Below, piece after piece: positions 30,750 through 39,254 of a DNA stretch of 64,000 nt. How positions within the stretch are numbered: the first letter of the stretch is position 1; each line of letters starts with the position of its first letter. A program made the position numbers and the translations under genes. The DNA is from Flavobacteriaceae bacterium (GTDB lineage: Bacteria > Bacteroidota > Bacteroidia > Flavobacteriales > Flavobacteriaceae), in the NCBI GenBank assembly GCA_028284005.1, contig JANQSO010000001.1:186001-250000 (forward strand), in the 5' to 3' direction. The notes below the pieces were generated by a model. The model saw only the letters and a list, made by a program, of their open reading frames with translations. It ran no database searches and was not told where the DNA came from.

Positions 30750-33306
30750 AGAATAGCATCTGCAAAGAAAAATTAGGAGTGAGCCCTAAGGAGATTTCTT
30801 CAATTTGATTAATACGTGTTTCCCCGTTATCATTGGTGTCAACAGCATACTTCACATTGAGCGTATTTTTAGTATTTAGAAGATTGATAATTGCCAGGTT
30901 TATCTTTGCATCTATACCGCTAGAAATTTTCCAAAGATATTCTACAGAAAGATCTGTTCTAAAATAATCCGGGAGCCTTTCGGCATTTGGGCGGTCATAT
31001 TGAATGGTCTGCAAGTTATCAATTATAACAATTTCATCACCAATTAAAGGTATGGTATAGGGTTTTCCGGTATGCCAGTTAAAACCTAAAGCAATTTTTA
31101 GATCCTTAAAAGAATAAGAACCTGCTATGGTTGCCGAATGCCGTATGTCCAGGTTATTTGGAAAAGTAGCAGGGGTCAATTCTTTAAATTCGAAATCATT
31201 TTTTAGATAAAGGTAGCTAAACCATGTACTAAAAGATTTAAATTTTTTGTTCAAAACAAACTCCGCTCCGGAAACAGTGTAACTTCCTGTGGCGCGTACA
31301 AATTGAAATTGATTTTGAAAACCTTGATTGGTAGTTGTAATACCACTTACTTCCTTATAAAATCCTTCGGCATTCACAAACCATTTGTTTTTATTGTAGA
31401 CAAACCCCAAAGAAACCTGTTTGCTCTCTATTACCGGAATATCTTTATCATTGGTCAATATCCAACGCCTTTTTTCAACCCCCAAGAAGTCACTTTCAAA
31501 ATCGATACGCTGTGTTGTGGTTTGGCTTTTAAACTCACCCAAAGCTTCTAATGCAAATCCGCTTCCCAATTTTTGATGCAAACTCAATCTGGGTTCAAAA
31601 ATGATCTTACTGAATTTGTCAAAATAATTTACTCTTAGTCCACTATTAATAATGGTTTGTTTGCCATTGGGGGCATATTTCAGGTTTCCGAAAACAGCAT
31701 GTGTTCGCAACACATTTTTTTCATAGCTTCTAAACCTGGGCAGGTTGACATCCTGGGTGTTCGCAATTCCTGTTTCTGAAAAATGATATCCTCCTTGTAT
31801 TGTGTTTTTTTCGGAAAGTTTAAAATTGGCTTTTAATTTTACCCCGGTTTCCAATACTTCATTTTCCTGAAGCTGTTCCTGAGTAGTGAAAACATCTTTA
31901 TTAAGGCCATCCAATAAATAAAATGAACCATAAGCCAAAGCTGTTGTTTCTAAAGAATTATTCCAGGTACGATCCCAGGAAACACCTCCAACCGTACTCT
32001 GTTGCCCCAACTTACTTGTTGTTGATTGAGGAGAACCTTCCAGGTTTTCGGTGAAGTCCAATTGATTGTCTATGGTTAAAAAATTAAGGCGCACCTTATC
32101 TTTTTTTGAAATATCCCATAATAACTTTGTGCTAAAATCAAAAAAACTGAAGTCTTCATTAGCAATGACAGTGGCTCCACTACTGTTATTTACAACATTG
32201 GTGATTTCACTGTCCTGAAAAATTCTTTCAGAATAGGTTTTATACACAGGCGTCTCCAGGACATTGTTGATAGAGCGTCTTCCGGAAACCTGAATCGATA
32301 ACTTTTCTGAAACAGGGACATCTATAAAGGCGCTCCCATTAATTAGGTTAAACCCAACTCCTCCTGAAAATATATCTGAGACTGTATTCTTGGATTGCAT
32401 GGCTATCACCCCGGAAACGCTTTCACCGTATTGTGCCGGAGTCCCATTTTTATAGATGGTCACTTCTTTGGTAAGGTCCGGATTGAATGCAGAGATCAAC
32501 CCAAAGAAGTGACCATTCTGATACATTTTTATATCATCCCAAAGTATTAAATTCTCGTCTTGTGTTCCTCCCCGAATATTAATATTCGAGATAGTTTCAT
32601 CCACACTTTCCACACCGGGCAATACTTGTGAGATTTGTAACACATCATTTTCTATTTGGCCTGGTAATAAGCCAAAGTTGTCTGTGTTAATATTAATAGA
32701 ACCATCTAGCTCTTTCTCAATACCTTTCGTGAATAGTGTATTTAGTGTTATATAATTTAATTCAGTTACTGAAGGAATTAATAGAATGGTGGCACAGGTA
32801 GACGTGAGTTTTTTTGCAGAAAACGAAATGGTCTCATAGCCAACATAACTTATGGTCAAGGTTTCAACTTCTATAGTATCCGGGATGTAAAACATACCTT
32901 TAGCATCAGAGATAGTAGCATATTTCCCATTATTGGCTTGTATGGTAGCCCCTTCAAGGGATGACCCATTACTAATATCATGGATCTTTCCACAACGAGT
33001 AGTTTCATCTGTCTTTAAAACAACAGTAATATACCTGTTATTGATCTTTGTAAAGACCAAAGGAGTATTTGTATTTAAATAATTTAGGGTAGCATCTAAT
33101 GATAGGTTTTCTGCAGGAGCTATTAACGAGATACTTTTAATAGTATTAGAAGCATAGGATATTCTTACATCGTGCTCGTTTTCAATTGCTTCTATGATAA
33201 GTTGAAGCGAAACCTTATTTTCGTTTTGGGCAAAGGAAGTATAGTTCCAAAATAGGAATAATAGCGCAATCAATAAGTATTGTAGTTTGCTAGTTGCCCT
33301 TCGCAT
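30748..33306 (-). CDS. TonB-dependent receptor with N-terminal signalling (STN) domain, FecA-like
   Basis: An 852-residue outer-membrane receptor. A signal peptide (to about residue 26) is followed by an STN-type domain (27-95), a carboxypeptidase-D regulatory-like domain (105-185), the plug (NINIRGGTQDENLILWDDI, about 245-265) and a beta-barrel ending in aromatic FSLQMLF. The STN domain, plus the FecR and sigma genes upstream, indicates cell-surface signalling. The gene overlaps the fecR gene by 17 nt. No SusD partner is adjacent, so the ligand may be a siderophore or other small compound rather than a glycan; the ligand is unknown. Confidence 0.9.
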   Translation of the reverse strand: MRRATSKLQYLLIALLFLFWNYTSFAQNENKVSLQLIIEAIENEHDVRISYASNTIKSISLIAPAENLSLDATLNYLNTNTPLVFTKINNRYITVVLKTDETTRCGKIHDISNGSSLEGATIQANNGKYATISDAKGMFYIPDTIEVETLTISYVGYETISFSAKKLTSTCATILLIPSVTELNYITLNTLFTKGIEKELDGSININTDNFGLLPGQIENDVLQISQVLPGVESVDETISNINIRGGTQDENLILWDDIKMYQNGHFFGLISAFNPDLTKEVTIYKNGTPAQYGESVSGVIAMQSKNTVSDIFSGGVGFNLINGSAFIDVPVSEKLSIQVSGRRSINNVLETPVYKTYSERIFQDSEITNVVNNSSGATVIANEDFSFFDFSTKLLWDISKKDKVRLNFLTIDNQLDFTENLEGSPQSTTSKLGQQSTVGGVSWDRTWNNSLETTALAYGSFYLLDGLNKDVFTTQEQLQENEVLETGVKLKANFKLSEKNTIQGGYHFSETGIANTQDVNLPRFRSYEKNVLRTHAVFGNLKYAPNGKQTIINSGLRVNYFDKFSKIIFEPRLSLHQKLGSGFALEALGEFKSQTTTQRIDFESDFLGVEKRRWILTNDKDIPVIESKQVSLGFVYNKNKWFVNAEGFYKEVSGITTTNQGFQNQFQFVRATGSYTVSGAEFVLNKKFKSFSTWFSYLYLKNDFEFKELTPATFPNNLDIRHSATIAGSYSFKDLKIALGFNWHTGKPYTIPLIGDEIVIIDNLQTIQYDRPNAERLPDYFRTDLSVEYLWKISSGIDAKINLAIINLLNTKNTLNVKYAVDTNDNGETRINQIEEISLGLTPNFSLQMLF

Positions 33307-34198
33307 ATATTTTTACCTCCTTACCATCAACCGTAAAGTTTAATTGTAAGGGATCACAAACCGATTTCAACGCAATATGGAGGTCCTCGTGTGTAAAACT
33401 TCCCGTAAAGCGTTTATTTATATCATCTTGTGAGGTTATTTCAATTGGATATTGTCTTTGCAGCTCATTTAAAACCGTAAATAACGAAGCATTTTCAAAA
33501 TGACTTTCGTTAGCAATCCACTGTGGAGCAGCTGCAGCTGCATTTTCTTTAATATGCTCTATTAACGTTCCGCTTTCAATTTTTAGTTTGTTTCCAACAG
33601 GCAATTTAATAAGTGTATCGTTAAAATGTACACTTACCAGACCTTCATAACAGTTTATATTAAAACTCTCGCCTCTGGAAAATATATTGAATTGCGTACC
33701 TAGAACAGTTACTACACCCTGTGGTGTATTTACGCTAAAAGTGCTTCCTTTGGTAACCTTAAAATAAGCTTCACCTTCCAATGATAATTCTCTGTTTTTC
33801 TTCCAGCTTTTTTTGTTGTAACTAATTTCTGAATCTGCATTTAACACTACCTGCGAGTTGTCCGGTAGTTGAAATGTCTCTTTTTCGGCAATTTGAGTTG
33901 ATACTGAAGTATCCAGGGTACTTACATATAAATACCCAAAACAAATAATTGCAAAAACCGCAGCAATTCTAAGGATATTTTTTAATGGGCTCTGACGCCT
34001 AAATCTTTCTTTTGCATTGAATTTAGATGAAATAGCTTCAAAATTGGCTTCCGAATTGAAAGGAGGTGCCTCAAAACCCGAAGACGCTTCAGCTATTTTT
34101 ATATATGAAGCGTATTCCGGTGAAGCCTTTAACTTTTCAATTTCATCCTTCGTAGCTTCCCCATTTAAAAATTTATGTAAAATATAATTCTTATTCAT
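33290..34198 (-). CDS. FecR-family anti-sigma factor
   Basis: A 302-residue single-pass protein. The N-terminal cytoplasmic part binds the sigma factor; a transmembrane segment sits near residues 76-92 (ILRIAAVFAIICFGYLYV). The periplasmic FecR domain contains GEAYFKVTKGSTFSVNTPQG and VVTVLGTQFNI, and the C-terminal domain resembles STN-like folds (RFTGSFTHEDLHIALKSV). It is 61 nt after the sigma gene and overlaps the receptor gene, the standard regulatory cassette of Bacteroidota. Confidence 0.92.
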   Translation of the reverse strand: MNKNYILHKFLNGEATKDEIEKLKASPEYASYIKIAEASSGFEAPPFNSEANFEAISSKFNAKERFRRQSPLKNILRIAAVFAIICFGYLYVSTLDTSVSTQIAEKETFQLPDNSQVVLNADSEISYNKKSWKKNRELSLEGEAYFKVTKGSTFSVNTPQGVVTVLGTQFNIFSRGESFNINCYEGLVSVHFNDTLIKLPVGNKLKIESGTLIEHIKENAAAAAPQWIANESHFENASLFTVLNELQRQYPIEITSQDDINKRFTGSFTHEDLHIALKSVCDPLQLNFTVDGKEVKIYAKGN

Positions 34199-34259
34199 TT
34201 TTCTTTATTTCATACCTATTAGTGAAACAACTATCTTTACTTTTACCCTACTTTGCATA

Positions 34260-34769
34260 TTAAATATTTTCTATTTCTTGCCGGAGGGTAGCTAATGCCT
34301 GGCTCATCCGTTTTTCCACAGCCTTTATTGAAATTCCTAAGATCTCAGCAATTTCTCTATACTTCTTTCCTTCAATTCTATTCATTAGAAAAGCAGTTCG
34401 TTGTGCTTCAGTGAGATTGCCTATGGTCTTTTCTAACTTCTTTAAATATTGTCTTTCTTCCAGTAAAAATTCCGGAGATTCATTGTCCACTTTTTTGGGC
34501 TGTAATTGGGCATGCCTTAACACTACTTTTTTATGAGCTACCTCATTTAAAAAAGTATTGTTAGCAACGGTATATAAAAAAGACTTTGCTTTCGCCAAAC
34601 TTACTTTTGCACAGTTTTGCCATAGTTTTATGAATGCTTCCTGTACGAGGTCATCTGCCTGTGCCTGGTCACCACACTTGTAATAAACAAAATTCCAGAT
34701 AGGTTTTCCAAAATCGCTATACACTTTATTGAATATGCTTTCATTACAGACGTTTTCAGTTTCTTCCAT
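34260..34769 (-). CDS. ECF sigma factor of a FecR-type system
   Basis: A 169-residue sigma-70-family ECF factor. Region 2 contains WNFVYYKCGDQAQADDLVQEAFIKLW, and region 4 has LTEAQRTAFLMNRIEGKKYREIAEILGISIKAVEKRM. The start at 34769 (MEETENVCNES) is chosen. An upstream frame to 34832 is unlikely because a -7 element lies inside it (34787-34794). Confidence 0.92.
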   Translation of the reverse strand: MEETENVCNESIFNKVYSDFGKPIWNFVYYKCGDQAQADDLVQEAFIKLWQNCAKVSLAKAKSFLYTVANNTFLNEVAHKKVVLRHAQLQPKKVDNESPEFLLEERQYLKKLEKTIGNLTEAQRTAFLMNRIEGKKYREIAEILGISIKAVEKRMSQALATLRQEIENI

Positions 34770-34786
34770 GTTAGGTGTGTAATATC

Positions 34787-34794
34787 CAAAGATA
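34787..34794 (-). promoter_or_regulatory. -7 element of the ECF sigma gene
   Basis: On the minus strand the sequence reads TATCTTTG, an exact TAnnTTTG match, 17 nt upstream of the chosen ATG at 34769. It supports the shorter sigma-factor reading frame. Confidence 0.5.
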
Positions 34795-34872
34795 TTTAAA
34801 AAGTTTATAAATGAGGTAGGGTATTTTTTCAATATCTTGTTCTAATTATAAACAACCTCGAAAATTGTTGTT

Positions 34873-36648
34873 ATGAAAAATTTTTCCCGGATTTATTTAC
34901 TGCTGTTATTAGTAGTAGGGTTGCTATTTTCTTGTCAAAAAGAAGAAAGTGTATTCATTGACGAAAATGAAGATGAAGCAATAACAGCTAACTCTGTTCT
35001 TACAGGTTTACTAATAAGAGGTTCGGAACATGCGGGAGATTATGATGATATTATTGACGGGAACAGCTGTGCCAGTGTTGTGCTTCCGGCTACCGTAATA
35101 GTAAACGGACAGGAAATAACAATTACCAGTGAAGATGATTTTGGCCTTATAGATACTATTTTTAATCAATTTCCAAATGATGATGACACCTTGGAAATTG
35201 TATTTCCCATAAATATCATATTAGAAAATTTCACTCAAGTAACCATAAACAGCCAAGCGGAATTAGATACGATCATTGCTACCTGTGAAGGTGAGCTGGA
35301 TGATGCTATTGGATGTGTGGATTTTGTTTATCCAATAACCTTTTATATCTATGATTCTGTCCAGCAGCAAACAGGTATAATAAGTGTGAATAGTGATTTT
35401 GAAATGTATCAATTCTTAAGCAATTTGGATATTGATAAACTCATTAGTATCGATTACCCCATTTCATTAATTGTAAATGAAGAGGATATGGAAGCTAATA
35501 ATAATCAGGAATTATTGAATATTATTAGTAATGTAGATTGTGACAATGATCCTGTTGCTAATGCAAGACTTATCGAAGACCTTACTACAGGTGTATGGTA
35601 TATCACTTATTATTTTGATGAATACGATGAAACTGACCTGTTTACGGGCTATGAGTTTACGTTTAATATAGACAGCACGGCTCAGGCTACAAACGGAACT
35701 AATGTTGTGCCGGGAGTTTGGGGTACTAACAGCAGCCTTTCGTACGTAGACCTGGATTTTGGAAGTGATGTTCCATTTAACGAGCTGTATGCAAGTTGGG
35801 ATATTATTGAAGCGACTTCAGAGATCATTAGATTTAAAGATGTGAGTGGTGGCAATGGCAGTATAGATTACCTTACGTTTGAACGTACACCAAATAATGG
35901 AGGTTCCAATGACGACCTGAATAGTTTTATTAAGCATTTAACTATTGATGATTGGTATGTTAACCTATATAAGGACGATGGAGTTGATGAAACCTGTAAT
36001 TATGTAGATTATTCATTTGATTTTACTACCAACGGCCGGGTAACGGCAACCAATATTAGCGGAGGGGATATCAAGAATGGCTTCTGGACTGTTGAAGTTG
36101 ATAGTAATGATGAATTGGACCTGGTATTGAATTTTGACTACTCCGGTAGTGATGATCCTTTTCAAGACTTAAATGATGATTGGGATGTGATTAACTTTGA
36201 TGGATTGTTTATCGATCTGGAAGATTTAAGTGGAGGAAATGGAGGTACCGATCACCTAAGTTTTGGAAGAAACCCATGCACTTGTTGTGGAGGAACCGGT
36301 ATAGCTCAGCTTTTACGTGATATTATGGCAGATGGTTGCTGGTCTGTACAAACATACCTGGAAGATGGTACTGATGAAACATATTACTATACCAATTATA
36401 TCTTCACCTTTATTGCAGGAGGAACAGTAACGGCTGATGATTTTAGTGGAACCATAAATGGTACATGGTCTGTTACCGAAGATAGTAACGGAGTATATTT
36501 TGTGATTGATTTTGGAGCTAATTTTCCATTAGACAAATTTAATGATGATTGGGACGTACTTGGTTTTAGTGAAACCAATGTAAGTTTAGAAGATGTTAGT
36601 GGAGGAGGCAGTGGAACAGACAATCTTGTTTTTGATAAAATTTTGTAA
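34873..36648 (+). CDS. Large repeat-built lipoprotein divergent from the sigma/FecR/TonB cassette
   Basis: A 591-residue lipoprotein (lipobox LLFSC, Cys21). The acidic mature part has two repeat types. Residues about 60-225 hold four units of about 40 residues, each with a V/LxPI or P-A-T strand then a T/S-x-x-x-x-L helix. Residues about 230-591 hold three units of about 115 residues beginning with W-Y and ending in a D-V-S/L-S-G-G-N/G-G-T-D motif. A CxCC pair (PCTCCGG) links the second and third. No family was recognised. It starts 103 bp from the sigma factor start, on the opposite strand. Confidence 0.75.
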   Translation: MKNFSRIYLLLLLVVGLLFSCQKEESVFIDENEDEAITANSVLTGLLIRGSEHAGDYDDIIDGNSCASVVLPATVIVNGQEITITSEDDFGLIDTIFNQFPNDDDTLEIVFPINIILENFTQVTINSQAELDTIIATCEGELDDAIGCVDFVYPITFYIYDSVQQQTGIISVNSDFEMYQFLSNLDIDKLISIDYPISLIVNEEDMEANNNQELLNIISNVDCDNDPVANARLIEDLTTGVWYITYYFDEYDETDLFTGYEFTFNIDSTAQATNGTNVVPGVWGTNSSLSYVDLDFGSDVPFNELYASWDIIEATSEIIRFKDVSGGNGSIDYLTFERTPNNGGSNDDLNSFIKHLTIDDWYVNLYKDDGVDETCNYVDYSFDFTTNGRVTATNISGGDIKNGFWTVEVDSNDELDLVLNFDYSGSDDPFQDLNDDWDVINFDGLFIDLEDLSGGNGGTDHLSFGRNPCTCCGGTGIAQLLRDIMADGCWSVQTYLEDGTDETYYYTNYIFTFIAGGTVTADDFSGTINGTWSVTEDSNGVYFVIDFGANFPLDKFNDDWDVLGFSETNVSLEDVSGGGSGTDNLVFDKIL

Positions 36649-37112
36649 AGAAACCGATAGTAAAGAATTGTGAAAGAGAGAAAGTCATTCTACATGGTGA
36701 TTACCTACTTTTATGACACAGGCCAAGATAAGACCGGTAACTTTTAGTGAAGTTAGTTTTAGTTTGTTTGCTTTTTTTTAATTAAGACGGAATATTAGTT
36801 GCGATTAATAGAAAACACACTTTAGTTACCGGTTCCTGGTCTGTATCACATAGTGTTCAAAACAATGACAGTGATCCTAAAGGTAGATCAATATTTATGA
36901 AACTAGTGCAAAATGTTAAGATTGAATTAGCCGGACCAAAAAAGTATATATTACTTAACCTGCAAAAACTATGATACCTTCAATTAATTAGTTTGCCCTG
37001 ATAAAAATGCCGGCTGAAAGTTTTCAGTCGGCTTTTTACTTTCCTGAAAATAAATACTAATTTTAATAAAATAAATCAATTAATTATACTGGACACCTAA
37101 AAGATATTTTCA
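36649..37112. other. 464-bp gap with an orphan terminator
   Basis: No convincing gene is visible. A frame without a start codon is open from 36786 to 36974 (62 codons) but the first ATG is at 36897, leaving 25 codons. It has no clear codon pattern. The gap holds a terminator near its 3' end (37009-37036), about 360 nt after the lipoprotein stop, so the lipoprotein transcript may have a long 3' untranslated region, or a small RNA may lie here. Neither is proven. Confidence 0.4.
37009..37037 (+). terminator. Intrinsic terminator 360 nt after the repeat lipoprotein
   Basis: GCCGGCTGAA pairs with TTCAGTCGGC (37009-37018 with 37023-37032, one G-T pair) around a 4-nt loop, followed by five T's. 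It has no gene stop close upstream. Confidence 0.75.
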
Positions 37113-37565
37113 ATGATCGAAATAGTAAGAACTAATTCTAAAGACCAGGATTTTGTTACTCTTGTGAAATATCTTGATGCAGATTTAGCGATAAGAGATG
37201 GAGATGATCATGCTTTCTACGATCAGTTCAATAAAATTGACCAGATCAAGCATGCAATAGTTCTATATGATCATGGAAAACCTATGGGATGCGGAGCTAT
37301 CAAAGAATACGAACCAAAGGTAATGGAGGTTAAACGAATGTATACACCGCCCGAGAATAGGGGAAAAGGAATTGCAACCAAAATCTTAAAAGAATTAGAA
37401 AAATGGGCCGCCGAACTATCTTATGAAAAATGCATTTTGGAAACCGGGATAAAACAACCGGAAGCTATTGCACTATATAAGAAGAATGGATACCTATTGA
37501 TTCCAAATTACGGACAATACACAGGTGTTGAGAACAGCTTGTGTTTCGAAAAAAAATTAAAATAA
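37113..37565 (+). CDS. GNAT-family N-acetyltransferase
   Basis: A 150-residue acyl-CoA-dependent acetyltransferase. The acetyl-CoA pyrophosphate loop is the RGKGIA motif in PPENRGKGIATKIL, preceded by the VKRMYTPPE strand, and the later ALYKKNGYLLI segment is typical. The substrate cannot be read from sequence. It converges with the M28 peptidase gene. Confidence 0.87.
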   Translation: MIEIVRTNSKDQDFVTLVKYLDADLAIRDGDDHAFYDQFNKIDQIKHAIVLYDHGKPMGCGAIKEYEPKVMEVKRMYTPPENRGKGIATKILKELEKWAAELSYEKCILETGIKQPEAIALYKKNGYLLIPNYGQYTGVENSLCFEKKLK

Positions 37566-37605
37566 TAAACGACCCTTACAAAAGGTTATCTTGAGATTAT
37601 TCCAT

Positions 37606-39090
37606 TTATTTTTTATATAATTCTTTCCCCATAGGCTCATATTTATCACCACTCACCCAAAAAGGAACAGTAGGGTCGTTGGCAATTTTTCTTCCTGAAA
37701 GCACATAGGCCCGGAAAAACTTCAGTAAATAATTATAATCTAAAGAATCCGCTTCATCAGCAGGCCTGTGATAGTACTTTGTAATATCACTATCAAAAGA
37801 GGTGAAACCCAAACTAAATGTAGGAGCCGGAATTCCTTTAGCAGCAAAATGTACATTATCGCTTCGGTCAAAAAGGCCCTGTTCCGGAGAAGGATCGTCA
37901 CTTGCAGTTAACCCGAAAGCAGTAGCGGCATCTTTTATATTCTGTTCTGCGGTCGTCCTACCTAACCCAACAATAGTTACCAGTGATGTATCATTATAAC
38001 CACCATTATCACTATTAAAACAATATACCATCTGGTCAAGTGGTAATACGGGATTGTTCACATAATACTTGCTGCCAAGCAACCCTTTTTCTTCGGCTGT
38101 GAATAATATAAACAATGCCGAACGCTTGGTAGGAAACTTTGCCAGATTTTCTGCCATACTTAATACGGTAGTTGTTCCAACAGCATTATCTCTGGCACCA
38201 TTATAAATTGTATCGCCATTCTCATCCGGATCACCAATACCTACGTGGTCATAATGTGCAGAATAGATGATAAACTCATTTTTTAGTTTCGGATCAGTAC
38301 CTTCAACCATACCAATAACGTTTTGGGAAGTGATTTTTTCCGTGACCTTATCAGATACAATAAGGTTGGTAGGAATGGTCCTTTTTGTACTAAGATCATC
38401 TGCATACGCACCATTCTCATCTTGCAACCACAGATACACAAAGCTTTTGTTGTAATCGGATTTTTTAGTGTTAGTAGCGGCAATTTCAAAGCGGTCACTT
38501 TTAAAATTGTGCTCAATATAGCCCCACATCTCATCTTTGGCTTGTATAAATTCTATAATCCCCAAAGCACCTGCTTTTTTGGCCAGTTCCATTTTAGTTT
38601 CACGCAGCCCAAAAGCAGCACGGGCATCATTAGCTTCCGGGCTTCCGGCTTTAATGAGTACCAACTTTTCTTTTACATCTTGCCCTTTGTAATCTTCTTC
38701 CAGCCCATATCCCAGATATACACCATTACTGTTAAACCTCATTTTAGCTGCTTCTAAAACCACCTTCTTCTTATATTCTTCTCCATTGATCTTAAGCATT
38801 AATTTTTTTGGAGGGCTTGTTTTTTGTAACGGAACCTCCTGGTAATAGCTGCCGGTTTTAGATACCGGCTGTACACCATAACTCCTCAATGTGTTAGCCA
38901 GATAAGAAGCCGCAATTTTATTTTCAGCAGTGCCGGTTTCACGCCCTTTTAAGAGGTCATCAGCCAAAAAATAAATATGTCCTTCAATAGTGCTTTTACT
39001 TACCGTGCTTTCTACTTTTTGTGTGTCAGTTTGAGAAAATAGCGTAGTAAAACTTAAAAGGAGAATAGAGAAGAGTTTAATTGTTCGCAT
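37606..39090 (-). CDS. Secreted M28-family zinc aminopeptidase with PA-domain insert
   Basis: A 494-residue exported peptidase (signal peptide to about residue 19). A protease-associated domain probably lies at about 100-250. Zinc ligands are visible as the His in SAHYDHVG, the Asp in GARDNAVG, the Glu pair in TAEEKGLLG, the Asp in NSDNGG and the final His in KYYHRPADEAD. Such enzymes release N-terminal residues from peptides, outside the cytoplasm or at the surface. A -7 element lies 21 nt upstream. Confidence 0.9.
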   Translation of the reverse strand: MRTIKLFSILLLSFTTLFSQTDTQKVESTVSKSTIEGHIYFLADDLLKGRETGTAENKIAASYLANTLRSYGVQPVSKTGSYYQEVPLQKTSPPKKLMLKINGEEYKKKVVLEAAKMRFNSNGVYLGYGLEEDYKGQDVKEKLVLIKAGSPEANDARAAFGLRETKMELAKKAGALGIIEFIQAKDEMWGYIEHNFKSDRFEIAATNTKKSDYNKSFVYLWLQDENGAYADDLSTKRTIPTNLIVSDKVTEKITSQNVIGMVEGTDPKLKNEFIIYSAHYDHVGIGDPDENGDTIYNGARDNAVGTTTVLSMAENLAKFPTKRSALFILFTAEEKGLLGSKYYVNNPVLPLDQMVYCFNSDNGGYNDTSLVTIVGLGRTTAEQNIKDAATAFGLTASDDPSPEQGLFDRSDNVHFAAKGIPAPTFSLGFTSFDSDITKYYHRPADEADSLDYNYLLKFFRAYVLSGRKIANDPTVPFWVSGDKYEPMGKELYKK

Positions 39091-39110
39091 CTTTTTTAGA
39101 GGTTTGATTT

Positions 39111-39118
39111 CAAAAATA
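39111..39118 (-). promoter_or_regulatory. -7 element of the M28 peptidase gene
   Basis: The minus strand reads TATTTTTG, a TAnnTTTG match, ending 20 nt upstream of the ATG at 39090. Confidence 0.4.
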
Positions 39119-39254
39119 TGAATACTGGTTAAATTTAATTTTCAGAGAAATTAATCCAAATGACATATTTCCCCGATTTCTTTTAAAATAGCAATTAGAT
39201 TTTAAAGATAGGGAAAGTTTAATAATTGTAGCGAGAAGAAAAAAAGATACTATC

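Noticed and set aside
26045-36648. Polysaccharide utilisation locus
   Set aside because: No SusD gene and no glycoside hydrolase; the TonB receptor carries an STN domain with FecR and sigma, which indicates signalling.
36786-36974. Possible short gene in the 464-bp gap
   Set aside because: No start codon in the first 37 codons, only 25 codons after the first ATG, and no recognised pattern. It may be a decayed fragment, so I list it only as a gap note.
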